From: an uncultured Candidatus Melainabacteria bacterium
GTDB lineage: Bacteria > Cyanobacteriota > Vampirovibrionia > Gastranaerophilales > Gastranaerophilaceae
Direction: 5' to 3'
NCBI GenBank assembly: GCA_934718085.1
Contig: CAKUZL010000002.1
Coordinates: 215,145-279,144, forward strand
Length of the DNA: 64,000 nt
Below are positions 42,040 through 50,304 of this stretch, one piece after another. The stretch's first letter is position 1; each line of letters begins with the position of its first letter. Below the pieces are notes generated by a model. It was not told where the DNA came from. It made no database searches and was given only the letters and a program-made list of their open reading frames with translations. Both the position numbers and the translations under genes were made by a program.

Positions 42040-43527
42040 ATGGAAAATCAACGCAAAGATTCCGCGGATAACGTGAGAAATGCCAGAATACAAAAGCTTG
42101 CGACTCTTGCCGACAAGGGTATCAATCCTTTTAAATATTCTTTTCAAAAGGACGTTAAAGTAGCGGATTTGCAGGAAAAATACAAAGATCTCGAACCCGG
42201 TGCCGAAACCGAAGATAAATATAACGTTGCGGGCAGAATTACCGCTATAAGAAATTCGGGCATGTTTATGGATTTGACCGATGACAGCGGAAAATTGCAA
42301 CTTTTTGCGCACAAAGAAAATCTTCCCGAAGATGCAGTCAAAAATCTGAAACTTCTCGACATCGGCGATATTTTGGGCTGCACGGGAACCATAAGACGCA
42401 CGCCCCGCGGTGAGTTGAGTCTCAAAGTTACCGAATTTCAACTTCTTACAAAATCTTTAAAGGCGTTGCCCGAAAAGTTTCACGGTCTGACAGACGTCGA
42501 GACCCGCTATCGTCAACGATACGTCGATTTAATCATGAACGAAGACGTCAGAAAAACTTTCAAAATCAGGAGCATGATTATTACCAAAATCAGAGAATAC
42601 CTCGTTAAACAAGGGTTTCTCGAAGTCGAAACCCCCATGCTTCACATGAAAGCTTCGGGCGCAAACGCAAGACCGTTCGTAACTCATCACAACGCTCTCG
42701 ACATGGACATGGTTCTCAGAATTGCACCCGAACTTCACTTGAAACGCCTTTTGGTCGGTGGTTTGAGCGAAAAGATTTTCGAACTTAACAGAAACTTCCG
42801 CAACGAAGGCATTGATACCCGCCATAACCCCGAATTCACAATGATTGAACTCTATCAAGCGTATGTCGATTACAACGAAATGATGGCTCTTCTCGAAAAC
42901 ATGATTTCTTCGGTTGCCATGGATGTTCTCGGTACGACAAAAATTACTTATTGCGGTAAAGAAATCGATTTGACGCCCCCTTGGGACAGAAAAACCATGA
43001 TCGGCGCCATCGAAGAATACACAGGCATGAATTTCGAAGGTTTGTACACCGTGGACGAAGTTCGAGCCAAGGCTGACGAATTGCATATCGATACCGAAGA
43101 TTGCGAAACCTGGGGGAAGGTTCTCGAAAGAATTTTCGAAGAAAAAGTAGAACCTCACCTCATTCAACCTATCCACATTCTCGACTATCCGCGCGACATT
43201 TCGCCGCTTGCAAAGGTTCACAGAAATAATCCCCGATTGACCGAACGTTTTGAAACGAGAATTAACGGATGGGAAATTTCGAACGCGTTCTCCGAACTTA
43301 CCGACCCGATAGACCAAAGAACCCGTTTTGAGGCTCAGGCGGCTGCAAAAGCGGCGGGCGACGAGGAAGCTCAGGACATTGACGAAGATTTCATCAATGC
43401 TTTGGAATACGGCATGCCTCCCGCAGGCGGCATGGGTATCGGAATTGACCGCGTGGTAATGCTTTTGACCAATTCTCCGACCATCAGGGACGTCATAGCG
43501 TTCCCCACAATGAGAAACAAAGATTAA
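42040..43527 (+). CDS. lysS: Lysyl-tRNA synthetase (class II)
   Basis: A 495-residue class II enzyme with an N-terminal OB anticodon-binding domain (V-A-G-R-I-T-A-I-R near residue 65) and a catalytic domain. Motif 2 is in N-R-N-F-R-N-E-G-I-D-T-R-H-N-P-E-F-T near 250, and motif 3 is G-M-G-I-G-I-D-R near 470. It attaches lysine to tRNA-Lys. AAAGGAG precedes the ATG. A large-loop hairpin after the gene may terminate it. Confidence 0.96.
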   Translation: MENQRKDSADNVRNARIQKLATLADKGINPFKYSFQKDVKVADLQEKYKDLEPGAETEDKYNVAGRITAIRNSGMFMDLTDDSGKLQLFAHKENLPEDAVKNLKLLDIGDILGCTGTIRRTPRGELSLKVTEFQLLTKSLKALPEKFHGLTDVETRYRQRYVDLIMNEDVRKTFKIRSMIITKIREYLVKQGFLEVETPMLHMKASGANARPFVTHHNALDMDMVLRIAPELHLKRLLVGGLSEKIFELNRNFRNEGIDTRHNPEFTMIELYQAYVDYNEMMALLENMISSVAMDVLGTTKITYCGKEIDLTPPWDRKTMIGAIEEYTGMNFEGLYTVDEVRAKADELHIDTEDCETWGKVLERIFEEKVEPHLIQPIHILDYPRDISPLAKVHRNNPRLTERFETRINGWEISNAFSELTDPIDQRTRFEAQAAAKAAGDEEAQDIDEDFINALEYGMPPAGGMGIGIDRVVMLLTNSPTIRDVIAFPTMRNKD

Positions 43528-43554
43528 TATTTCTTCATAAAATTTAATGACATG

Positions 43555-43612
43555 AAGGACTGCGTTATACTTGCCTTTTAGGTTTTTGAAACGGCGCAGT
43601 TCTTTATTTTTG
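43555..43612 (+). terminator. Possible lysS terminator
   Basis: AAGGACTGCG (43555-43564) can pair with CGCAGTTCTTT (43595-43605) with one G-T pair, followed by ATTTTTG. The 30-base loop is unusually long. Confidence 0.45.
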
Positions 43613-43676
43613 CCCTTTTTCGCGATTTTGTTTTTATAAATATCGGTTAATTGCCCTAGGGTTGAACGTTAAGCAC

Positions 43677-43704
43677 TTGCATAAATTTTAACTTTTACTA
43701 TAAT
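43677..43704 (+). promoter_or_regulatory. HU gene promoter
   Basis: TTGCAT (43677-43682) and a perfect TATAAT (43699-43704) are spaced 16 bases apart. A CCCTAGGG palindrome (43654-43661) lies just upstream. Confidence 0.7.
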
Positions 43705-43737
43705 GGGGATTGTAGATATATGAAAGGGGAAATCCAA

Positions 43738-44013
43738 ATGAACAAAGAAGAATTGGTCCAAGAAGTTGCAAAAAAATCAAAAATTACTCAAAAAGAAGCA
43801 GCTGAAGTAATTAATTCGTTTATGGAAACTGTTCAAAAAACGGTTGCTAAAGGAGATAAAGTTACTTTGGTCGGTTTCGGAACATTTGAAGCAAGACAAA
43901 GAAATGCAAGAACCGGACGTAATCCTCAAACCGGTAAAACTATCGAAATTCCTGCTAAAAAAGCTCCCGCTTTCTCCGCAGGCAAAAAATTCAAAGAAAT
44001 CGTCAACAAATAG
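43738..44013 (+). CDS. HU family DNA-binding protein
   Basis: A 91-residue histone-like protein, the typical HU length. M-N-K-E-E-L-V opens the first helix, V-G-F-G-T-F near residue 47 is the turn leading into the arm, and R-N-P-Q-T-G-K-T-I-E-I-P-A near 62 is the DNA-binding beta arm. It bends and compacts DNA. An ATG six codons upstream is in frame, but the strong AGGGGA ribosome site fits the start at 43738. It has its own promoter and terminator. Confidence 0.95.
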   Translation: MNKEELVQEVAKKSKITQKEAAEVINSFMETVQKTVAKGDKVTLVGFGTFEARQRNARTGRNPQTGKTIEIPAKKAPAFSAGKKFKEIVNK

Positions 44014-44032
44014 TTTTCGAAACTTGGTTTAT

Positions 44033-44065
44033 AAGGAACAATCTTTCGGGGTTGTTCCTTTTTTG
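44033..44065 (+). terminator. HU gene terminator
   Basis: AAGGAACAA and TTGTTCCTT form a perfect nine-base stem with a ten-base loop, followed by six T. Confidence 0.9.
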
Positions 44066-44219
44066 TTAGAATTTGTTACAATCCGGAAATCCTTCCGTCG
44101 GTTGAGTTTTCGTCGACGCATGACGTTTTTTTGCTTTTAAGGGGGCAAAAAAATTTTTTCACGAGGTTTTTTATGCTCGAGAGAGAGTGTGCGGCATGCT
44201 TTGCCGGAAAGGATTTTTT

Positions 44220-44594
44220 ATGTTGAATTCAAACGTGTCTTTGTTGACACCTCGCGTAACGGGAAAAAGTTTCGGTGCTAAATCTAACGCGGGTAACGCG
44301 TCAAAACAGGACAGATTTTTCAAAACCGAAAATGACGACTTATGCAAAAAAAGCGTTGCCGAGTTGAAAAAACTTTACGATGCCAATGAGGTCGAAAAAG
44401 ACCAACTCTACGACGCTTTGGACAAACGCGAACAAGTTTTAAAATCAAAATATTCTCCGAATACGAAGGTTTCGTATTTTGAATTTTTGAATAACGATAA
44501 AGTTTTTTCCGAAATTCACGGGAAAATCGAAAGTTTAAAACGCAAACAACTTTTGATTTTGTGCGCGAAAGAAAAGGTCGAAAAACGCGGATAA
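44220..44594 (+). CDS. Small charged helical protein of unknown function
   Basis: A 124-residue protein. The first 25 residues are Ser/Asn/Lys-rich with G-K-S-F-G-A-K, a weak variant of the S-F-K-[G/A] motif found in other proteins of this window. The rest is predicted to be two long charged helices (V-A-E-L-K-K-L-Y-D-A-N-E-V and I-E-S-L-K-R-K-Q). There is no signal peptide. The ATG at 44220, with AAAGGA upstream, is preferred over an earlier in-frame start that lacks a ribosome site. It is followed at once by a terminator. Confidence 0.65.
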   Translation: MLNSNVSLLTPRVTGKSFGAKSNAGNASKQDRFFKTENDDLCKKSVAELKKLYDANEVEKDQLYDALDKREQVLKSKYSPNTKVSYFEFLNNDKVFSEIHGKIESLKRKQLLILCAKEKVEKRG

Positions 44595-44605
44595 ATTGCG
44601 TTTTT
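44581..44605 (+). terminator. Terminator overlapping the stop of the small helical protein gene
   Basis: AAAAACGC and GCGTTTTT form a perfect eight-base stem with a nine-base loop containing the stop codon, and the second arm ends in five T. A second hairpin, GTACG/CGTAC with a T run, follows at 44637-44665. Confidence 0.7.
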
Positions 44606-45231
44606 CGATTGCTTGAGGATTTTGATGCTTAAAATTGTACGGCAAAGTTCGTCGTACGGTTTTTTGCGTATATATTAGCAGTTTTGATGAGCAAGATTTG
44701 AGGAATATTTCCGGAGGGGGCTTGCAACAACTTCCTCAGCTGAGTTTAAAAAGTTTTTCCGGAATGTGATAACGCGTATCGACTCGGAGTTCGAACACAA
44801 AACAACTTTACGGATTCCTCCGCTTTTGCCGGTCGATGACTCGTGACGGCATTCGCTGTTCGGATTTTACGGTGCCGGCGCCGCAGGTGTTAAAAAAAGA
44901 AAAGGCGGGAAATCCCGCCGTAAAGAAAAAAACAACTAACCAAATAAATTGGTGGAGATGAAAAACTACCTGTTTTTCAATGTACATTATATACGTAAAT
45001 ATATAACGGTGTATCCTCCGTTAAGTTTATTGGTGTACATTTTTTTGAATTTTTGAAACGGCGATATCTTAAAGGTCCTTTAAAAGGGCTCAATTAACCC
45101 GTCCTCAAATCATACCCGTGGGGATGCCAATCAATTGAAAATCGAAAAATACTTTGAACCGCAATCAAATCGAGCGGGCAACGTTCCCCAAAAAAAATGC
45201 AACCGTCAGTTCGGTTGCTTAATTCATATCC
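44595..45231. other. Long intergenic region without a recognised gene
   Basis: No convincing gene or known RNA is seen. A GGCGGGA-aa-TCCCGCC hairpin at 44904-44919 is followed on the minus strand by a T-rich stretch and could be a terminator. A short frame ending at 44939 reads as a Gly/Ala then Lys/Arg-rich peptide but has no start codon after its upstream stop. A TGTACATT/GTGTACATT pair lies near 44980 and 45035 in an A/T-rich section. The length, strong hairpins and absence of coding make a small structured RNA possible, but no class was recognised. Confidence 0.5.
45190..45218 (-). terminator. Terminator of the KTD-repeat protein gene
   Basis: A perfect seven-base stem GCAACCG/CGGTTGC with a six-base loop. 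On the minus strand it follows the gene's stop by 14 bases and runs into eight T. Confidence 0.85.
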
Positions 45232-46566
45232 CTATTTTGTGGATTCTTCTTTTTTAGCGTGAATTCGTTTTAATTTATCAAGGTTTGTTTCTTTTTTATT
45301 TTTTTGTTCCGGAGAAATCGATTCTGCCGTTGAATTCTCGGGTTTTTTAAATTTTTCGGCTTTTCGTGTCGAATCGACGTTTTTTGCGCTTTTCAGGTTT
45401 TTAGATAATTTTACTTTTATCGTTTCGTCGGCAATCTCGACCGCGTTCGGGTTCAAAGACTTCGTTTCGGGCGGTATGGTGATTACCGCCTGTTCGAGTT
45501 CTTTCGTGGATTTGTTCAGTGCCTTGCTTACCGCCGTTGAAATTTTCGCGAACACTGCAAGTTTTTTTTCGGGTTCTTTAATGTCTTTTGCCTCGTTAAA
45601 GAGTTTTGCGAGCTCGACAACGGGTTTGTAAACGTCGTCGCCGTATTTGCTTTTGTTTTCGACGACTTCGACCAGTTTTGATTGAATTTCCGTAAGCGCT
45701 TTCAACGACTCGTCGATGGTTTGCGTCAGTTGTGCAATTTTTTCGCCTTGTTGTTCAAGACCTTGTTGAACGGCTTCTTTTTGACCGACGATTTGCTCCG
45801 TCAGGTTTTCAATCGCTTCTTTTATCGCGCCGCCGCCAACGGCTTCGCTCGCTCCTTCCGCGGCAGCTTCGGCTGCGTCGTCCGCGGCTGCACGGGCTTT
45901 ATAGAATAATCTTGTTATGAAATTTATGCAATCGTCTTTTATTTCGCCCGCAACTCTCGGAATTTCGCTGATTTCGTCCGTACTGAAACTCATCAGTCTG
46001 CCGAACAAATCCGAAATGTTTTCGAACAAAGTTTTGCCCGCTTCGATGGTTTCTTCGTGGTCGGTGAAAAGTTCCTTAAAGTTTTTTCGACTCATTTTTT
46101 CGGCGATAACTTTGTTTCTGACTCCGAAAATTACGACACCCGCTGCGATGACTGATGCTACGGTGATAATCTTTCCTTTTGTCGTTGACCAAAAATCCAA
46201 AAATGATTTTTTGTATTCTTCGTATTTTTCTTTTGCGCGAGCTTTCAAAGAACCGAAGAACGTTGTTTCTTCTTTCGGTTTTTCGTCGGCTTTTTTATCT
46301 GCATCTTCGTTTGTATCGTCAGTTTTGTCGGTTTTGTCGGTTTTGTCGGTTTCGTCGGTCTTTTCGGACTCGTTTGTTTCGTCGGTTTTGTCGACGGAGG
46401 TGTCTTCGGAAACGGTCGAGTCCGTATTCGTGTCGTCTTTCGAAGACACAAATTCATCCGTTTTGTCCGTTTTCTCAGCGCTTTCGGCTTTGAACGAAGG
46501 CTTTGTGCTTAACGCATACATCGAAATTTTCGGTTGCGGCATGCTTGTTGTCAATCTCAAAGTCAT
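45232..46566 (-). CDS. Unknown membrane protein with S-F-K-A motif and K-T-D repeats
   Basis: A 444-residue protein. The N terminus has K-P-S-F-K-A (residues 22-27), then a Thr/Asp/Glu/Lys/Ser-rich low-complexity zone (about 30-95) containing tandem K-T-D triplets. A charged helix and one membrane segment (T-V-A-S-V-I-A-A-G-V-V-I-F-G) at about 130-148 follow. The remaining 290 residues are helical and include an Ala/Glu-rich stretch, a Gln/Glu coiled coil near 240-270 and a Lys-rich tail. There is no signal peptide. A start 30 codons earlier is in frame, but the ATG at 46566 has AAAGG at good distance. Confidence 0.75.
   Translation of the reverse strand: MTLRLTTSMPQPKISMYALSTKPSFKAESAEKTDKTDEFVSSKDDTNTDSTVSEDTSVDKTDETNESEKTDETDKTDKTDKTDDTNEDADKKADEKPKEETTFFGSLKARAKEKYEEYKKSFLDFWSTTKGKIITVASVIAAGVVIFGVRNKVIAEKMSRKNFKELFTDHEETIEAGKTLFENISDLFGRLMSFSTDEISEIPRVAGEIKDDCINFITRLFYKARAAADDAAEAAAEGASEAVGGGAIKEAIENLTEQIVGQKEAVQQGLEQQGEKIAQLTQTIDESLKALTEIQSKLVEVVENKSKYGDDVYKPVVELAKLFNEAKDIKEPEKKLAVFAKISTAVSKALNKSTKELEQAVITIPPETKSLNPNAVEIADETIKVKLSKNLKSAKNVDSTRKAEKFKKPENSTAESISPEQKNKKETNLDKLKRIHAKKEESTK
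46322..46357 (-). repeat. Nine-base tandem repeat encoding K-T-D
   Basis: Three perfect GTTTTGTCG units and one variant (GTTTCGTCG) inside the coding sequence; on the minus strand they encode Lys-Thr-Asp triplets in frame. Confidence 0.75.
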
Positions 46567-46723
46567 ATAAAAACACCTTTCGATTTGTTTAAATCCGGTG
46601 AATAAAAAAATTTGCCCCGACGATTTTTGGTGTTTTGACGAAAACCTTTGTCTCACAAGCGACTTGCCTTGAAAAATTCGTTTTTACAAAACTTTACAAT
46701 GCTGTTTCGGGCAAAATTTTCCC

Positions 46724-46752
46724 TTGTTAAGTTTTTTTAATTGTGTTAAAAT
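46724..46752 (+). promoter_or_regulatory. Promoter of the MshEN-like gene
   Basis: TTGTTA (46724-46729) and TAAAAT (46747-46752) are spaced 17 bases apart. Transcription would start at or next to the ATG at 46759, suggesting a leaderless message. Confidence 0.55.
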
Positions 46753-46758
46753 CGGGGT

Positions 46759-46998
46759 ATGATAAAGGATTTGTACGATATAGCTCAATGGGAAGATATT
46801 ACCGAACACCAACGAATCGGTGAAATTCTTATGGCTGCGGGGAAAATAACGCTTCAGCATTTGGATTTGGCGTTAAATCTGCAAAAGAAGAGCAATTTGC
46901 CGCTCGGGGAGCTTTTTGTGACAATGAAAATCATTACCGGAAAGGATTTGAAACGATCTTTGGTCGTTCAAAAGTATATCGATGACAAAATTTCTTAA
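46759..46998 (+). CDS. Stand-alone MshEN-like (type II secretion E N-terminal) domain protein
   Basis: A 79-residue protein formed almost entirely of the two-part pattern R-I-G-E-I-L-M-A-A-G-K-I-T (near residue 20) and P-L-G-E-L-F-V-T-M-K-I-I (near 47), joined by a helix with L-D-L-A-L-N-L-Q. This resembles the N-terminal domain of type II secretion/MshE ATPases, some of which bind cyclic di-GMP. No ATPase domain is attached. The similarity is by pattern and needs testing. There is no ribosome site at normal distance. The end overlaps the phosphoesterase gene by 17 bases. Confidence 0.65.
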   Translation: MIKDLYDIAQWEDITEHQRIGEILMAAGKITLQHLDLALNLQKKSNLPLGELFVTMKIITGKDLKRSLVVQKYIDDKIS

Positions 46999-47851
46999 AA
47001 GCGTTTTATTGACTTTTGCGGCTGCGGCTTTGTTGACGGGAGCATCCGTCGGCACGGTGTATGCAAAAACTTTGAATGTCGCGATTGTTTCGGATTCTCA
47101 CCTTAAGCCGTCGGATAATCCGTACGTGTTTACTCCGTCCGAGAGAAACGTTATTTTTGCCGTAAATTCGATAAACAAAAATCCCGATGTTGATTTTGTC
47201 GTTTTTTTGGGTGACAACATCGATAAATCGAACGTCGAAAGTCTCGAATCTTTCATGAATATCGTAAAAAATCTCAATAAACCTTATTATATGGTTTTCG
47301 GGAACCACGACGCGTACAATGCGGGCGGAGTCGATAAAGAAGATTTCTTAAAAATTATTCACGAATACAACAAGCGTTCGGACAAAGACGAAACGTCGTA
47401 TTATTTTCGTGCGGGAAAAGGCTTTTACGGCTTGGTTGCGGACGGCTCTTCGTACGTAGTGCCGGGCAGACACGGAAGATATACTCCCGAGCTCGTCGAT
47501 GAGATGGAAAAACTTTTTAAACACAAAAAACGCGATTGTATTTTGTTGTTTCAACATTTTCCGCTTGTCGATCCCAACGACAACGTTTCTCACACAACTT
47601 TGGACAAAGAATATTACGAAAACATGCTGTCTAAGTATGACAACCTCGTTTTGATTGCGTCCGGGCATTTTCACCATAAAAAAGTTACCGTGGACGAAAG
47701 AGGCGTTTATCATATATCCGCCCCTGCTCTCGGTGCTCGCGCAGGCTCAAGCGGGAGCGGATTGTATCAGATAATAAAAATTGATTATAAAAAACCGTTT
47801 CTCAAAAAGCCTTCCGACGTCAAAGTCGAAGTTGAAGATGTCGCTATTTAG
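46982..47851 (+). CDS. Exported calcineurin-like metallophosphoesterase
   Basis: A 289-residue protein with an N-terminal signal peptide (hydrophobic core L-L-T-F-A-A-A-A-L-L, cleavage likely after V-Y-A near residue 28). Metal-binding motifs are complete: D38-S-H40, G-D-N near 78, G-N-H-D near 110, H near 190 (L-F-Q-H-F) and G-H-F-H near 234. It should be a phosphoesterase outside the inner membrane; the substrate is unknown. It overlaps the MshEN-like gene upstream by 17 bases and the converging regulator gene by eight. Confidence 0.88.
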   Translation: MTKFLKSVLLTFAAAALLTGASVGTVYAKTLNVAIVSDSHLKPSDNPYVFTPSERNVIFAVNSINKNPDVDFVVFLGDNIDKSNVESLESFMNIVKNLNKPYYMVFGNHDAYNAGGVDKEDFLKIIHEYNKRSDKDETSYYFRAGKGFYGLVADGSSYVVPGRHGRYTPELVDEMEKLFKHKKRDCILLFQHFPLVDPNDNVSHTTLDKEYYENMLSKYDNLVLIASGHFHHKKVTVDERGVYHISAPALGARAGSSGSGLYQIIKIDYKKPFLKKPSDVKVEVEDVAI

Positions 47852-48416
47852 TTTCGAGAATTTTTGTTTTGGCGCAATTTAGCATAGCGTCGACGATTTC
47901 TTCGTTTTCGCGGACATTCATTCCCGCGGTGTTAAGTGTTTGAAGAATGCGTTTTTCCCAGTAAGGGTAAAGTTCTTCGACGGAAACGGACAGGATGTTT
48001 CCGATGTTTCGAAGTTCGTTCCAGTCGAGAGGCATGGGTGTCGCCCCTCTGAAAATATCCACGATTTCAACGCGTTTTTTTCGCGGGAAAGACTTCAGAA
48101 AACAGACCATCGATATTCCTTTTTCGTGTTGTTTTTCTTTTAAAAATTCTACGGTATCATCGATAAATAAAGGCTCTTGCGGAATTTTGTATTCGATAAA
48201 TTCTTCGGGATTGATTTCCATCACGGCGGCAATTCGTTCTATTGTGGTGCTTCGCGACGAAAACGGAAGAGTCTCGTCAAGAAGATTGTAGACGTAGGAG
48301 AGCGTAACTCCTATCATTTGTGCGAAATCTTTTTTGTGAAGCCCTGTTTTTTCGAGAAATTTTTTCAATTTTGAACTGCTTGATTTAACATTCTTTTTTA
48401 AATTTTTTGTAACCAT
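47844..48416 (-). CDS. XRE-family helix-turn-helix regulator
   Basis: A 190-residue protein with an XRE/Cro-type DNA-binding domain at about residues 14-75 (L-K-K-F-L-E-K-T-G-L-H-K-K-D-F-A-Q-M then G-V-T-L-S-Y-V-Y-N-L-L). The first 12 residues are Lys/Ser-rich. The C-terminal half has no known domain but includes another short V-S-V-E-E-L-Y-P segment reminiscent of HTH ends. GAGGGG lies before the ATG. It is divergent from pth and convergent with the phosphoesterase; regulation of either is possible but not shown. Confidence 0.83.
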   Translation of the reverse strand: MVTKNLKKNVKSSSSKLKKFLEKTGLHKKDFAQMIGVTLSYVYNLLDETLPFSSRSTTIERIAAVMEINPEEFIEYKIPQEPLFIDDTVEFLKEKQHEKGISMVCFLKSFPRKKRVEIVDIFRGATPMPLDWNELRNIGNILSVSVEELYPYWEKRILQTLNTAGMNVRENEEIVDAMLNCAKTKILETK

Positions 48417-48577
48417 ACTCTATCCCCTCATTTTCGGTAAAACTGCTTGATAAAAAAAGTTTTTTCGTTAGTATAGACATTATTAACCGTTTTTGTCGTA
48501 GAATTAAATAGACCGTGAAGGTTAAAGCGAAGGTTAATCGGCTCTTTGTAAAATCGGAAATAAGAAGTGAAAGCGAA

Positions 48578-49138
48578 ATGAAATTGTTGGTCGGGCTCGG
48601 AAATCCGGGCAGGGAATACGAAAAATCAAGGCACAATGTAGGTTTTATGTTTGCGGACGCGTTTGCAAAGGCGCATTCGTGCGGTTTTTCGTTTAAGTCG
48701 AAGTTTAACGCGGAAATTGCGGAGACGGTTTTAAACGGTGAAAAATGCCTTGTTTGCAAGCCTCAAACGTTTATGAATTTGTCGGGGCATGCCGTTTCGG
48801 CAGTGATGAATTTTTACAAAATCGAACCGAAAGATTTGTTGGTCGTGTTCGACGATATGAGTTTCAAGGTCGGGAAGATGCGATTTCGGGCAAAGGGCTC
48901 GGACGGCGGGCACAACGGGATAAAATCGATAATTGCGTGCACGGGAAGTCTCGATTTCCCGAGGTTAAAAATCGGAATAGGTTCTCCCGTTTATAAATCG
49001 GCGGTCGTGGACTTTGTGCTCGGAGATTTTAACAAAGACGATTCTGAAGTTATTTCGGATATCGTCGAGGTTGCGGTCGCCGCGGCGGAAGAATTTTTTA
49101 AAAACGGAATAAATTTTGTTCAAAATAAGTATAATTAA
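48578..49138 (+). CDS. pth: Peptidyl-tRNA hydrolase
   Basis: A 186-residue Pth, which releases tRNA from peptidyl-tRNA that drops off ribosomes. V-G-L-G-N-P-G-R-E-Y at the N terminus and R-H-N-V-G-F (catalytic H near residue 20) are diagnostic, with N-L-S-G near 68, D-D near 93 and G-H-N-G near 113. An in-frame GTG 21 codons earlier would add an unusual Lys-rich leader; the ATG at 48578 gives the standard family start and is preferred despite a weak ribosome site. Confidence 0.93.
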   Translation: MKLLVGLGNPGREYEKSRHNVGFMFADAFAKAHSCGFSFKSKFNAEIAETVLNGEKCLVCKPQTFMNLSGHAVSAVMNFYKIEPKDLLVVFDDMSFKVGKMRFRAKGSDGGHNGIKSIIACTGSLDFPRLKIGIGSPVYKSAVVDFVLGDFNKDDSEVISDIVEVAVAAAEEFFKNGINFVQNKYN

Positions 49139-49151
49139 CGGTAAATAAAAC

Positions 49152-50195
49152 ATGGAAAACGAAAAAAAAGTTTTGGTCGGTGCGGATAAAGACGAAATTT
49201 TGAGTTTTGTCGAAAGTCTGAACGGCAGCAAATACAGAGCGGGGCAGATTTATTCCCGAATATATTTAAAATCGACGGGGTCATTTGAAGAAATGACCGA
49301 ACTCCCGAAAGATTTTCGGCAAGCTGTGGCAGAAAACGCCGTTTTGTGCGATATGAAGATAAAAGACAAACAGATAAGCAAAGATTCGACGGTGAAGTTT
49401 TTATTCGAACTCGGAGACGGAAACCTTACCGAGGCGGTGTTGATGAGGTTTGACAACAGGGCTAATCTTACGGCATGTCTGAGTACTCAGGTCGGATGCG
49501 CCATGAACTGCGCGTTTTGCGCTACCGGCAAGCTCGGATTTAAGCGAAATTTGACTTACAAAGAAATTCTGCAGCAAATATTTCTTATTCAGTCGTCGAT
49601 GGGCGTAAAAATAACGAATATCGTGTTTATGGGACAGGGTGAGCCGCTGCTGAACATCGAAAATCTTTTGCGCGCGATAAAAAGCATCAGGGAAAATTTC
49701 CAAATCGGAGCCCGCAGAATAACGGTTTCGACATGCGGAATTATTCCGGGAATAAAAAGACTCGAGGAAGAAAATTTTCAATCGACGGTGGCGTTGTCGT
49801 TGCATGCTCCGACAAGCGAAATCAGACAGCAAATCATGCCGGTCGAAAAAAAATACGGACTGAAGTCTGTAATCGGGGCTTTGCGCAGATTGACCGAGAC
49901 TACCGGCAGAAGAGTCACAATCGAGTATACGCTGATAAAAGATTTGAATGATTCTCCGCTTTGTGCGAAACAATTGTGCGAGCTGCTTTCGGGGTTGAAA
50001 TGTAACATAAATTTAATATTATATAATGAAAACGAATATTGTTCGTTCAAAAAGCCTGACAAACAGACGGTCATGAAATTCAGGTATATACTTGAAGCTT
50101 CGGGGAAAAAGGTTACGGTAAGGCTCGAGCGCGGTGCAGACATAGATGCGGCATGCGGTCAGTTGAGCTCGAAAAAGGATAAAAAACTTAATTAA
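49152..50195 (+). CDS. rlmN: Dual-specificity 23S rRNA/tRNA adenine-C2 methyltransferase
   Basis: A 347-residue radical SAM enzyme that methylates A2503 of 23S rRNA and A37 of some tRNAs. The cluster-binding motif is C116-x3-C120-x2-C123 (V-G-C-A-M-N-C-A-F-C), and the methyl-carrier cysteines are C109 in T-A-C-L-S and the cysteine in D-A-A-C-G-Q near 338. M-G-Q-G-E-P near 160 is the SAM-contact block. It follows pth by 13 bases. Confidence 0.94.
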   Translation: MENEKKVLVGADKDEILSFVESLNGSKYRAGQIYSRIYLKSTGSFEEMTELPKDFRQAVAENAVLCDMKIKDKQISKDSTVKFLFELGDGNLTEAVLMRFDNRANLTACLSTQVGCAMNCAFCATGKLGFKRNLTYKEILQQIFLIQSSMGVKITNIVFMGQGEPLLNIENLLRAIKSIRENFQIGARRITVSTCGIIPGIKRLEEENFQSTVALSLHAPTSEIRQQIMPVEKKYGLKSVIGALRRLTETTGRRVTIEYTLIKDLNDSPLCAKQLCELLSGLKCNINLILYNENEYCSFKKPDKQTVMKFRYILEASGKKVTVRLERGADIDAACGQLSSKKDKKLN

Positions 50196-50304
50196 AACTT
50201 GATTTTTTTTTGATTATACGATAATATCCGAGTAAGTAACGATTAATAATGAATAAACACGTAGATTTTTTTTACGGAAGGTTTAGGGGAAAGACAAAAA
50301 TATT

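Noticed and set aside
44695..44760. GAGGAA...TCCGGAGGGGG, considered as the start of an RNase P RNA
   Set aside because: The diagnostic GAGGAAAGTCCGGGCT-like core is not present and no matching 3' partner was found.
44844..44939. A possible short basic peptide with a Gly/Ala then Lys/Arg-rich end
   Set aside because: It has no start codon after the in-frame stop upstream. The basic part is encoded by the hairpin and A-rich sequence, so it is probably chance.
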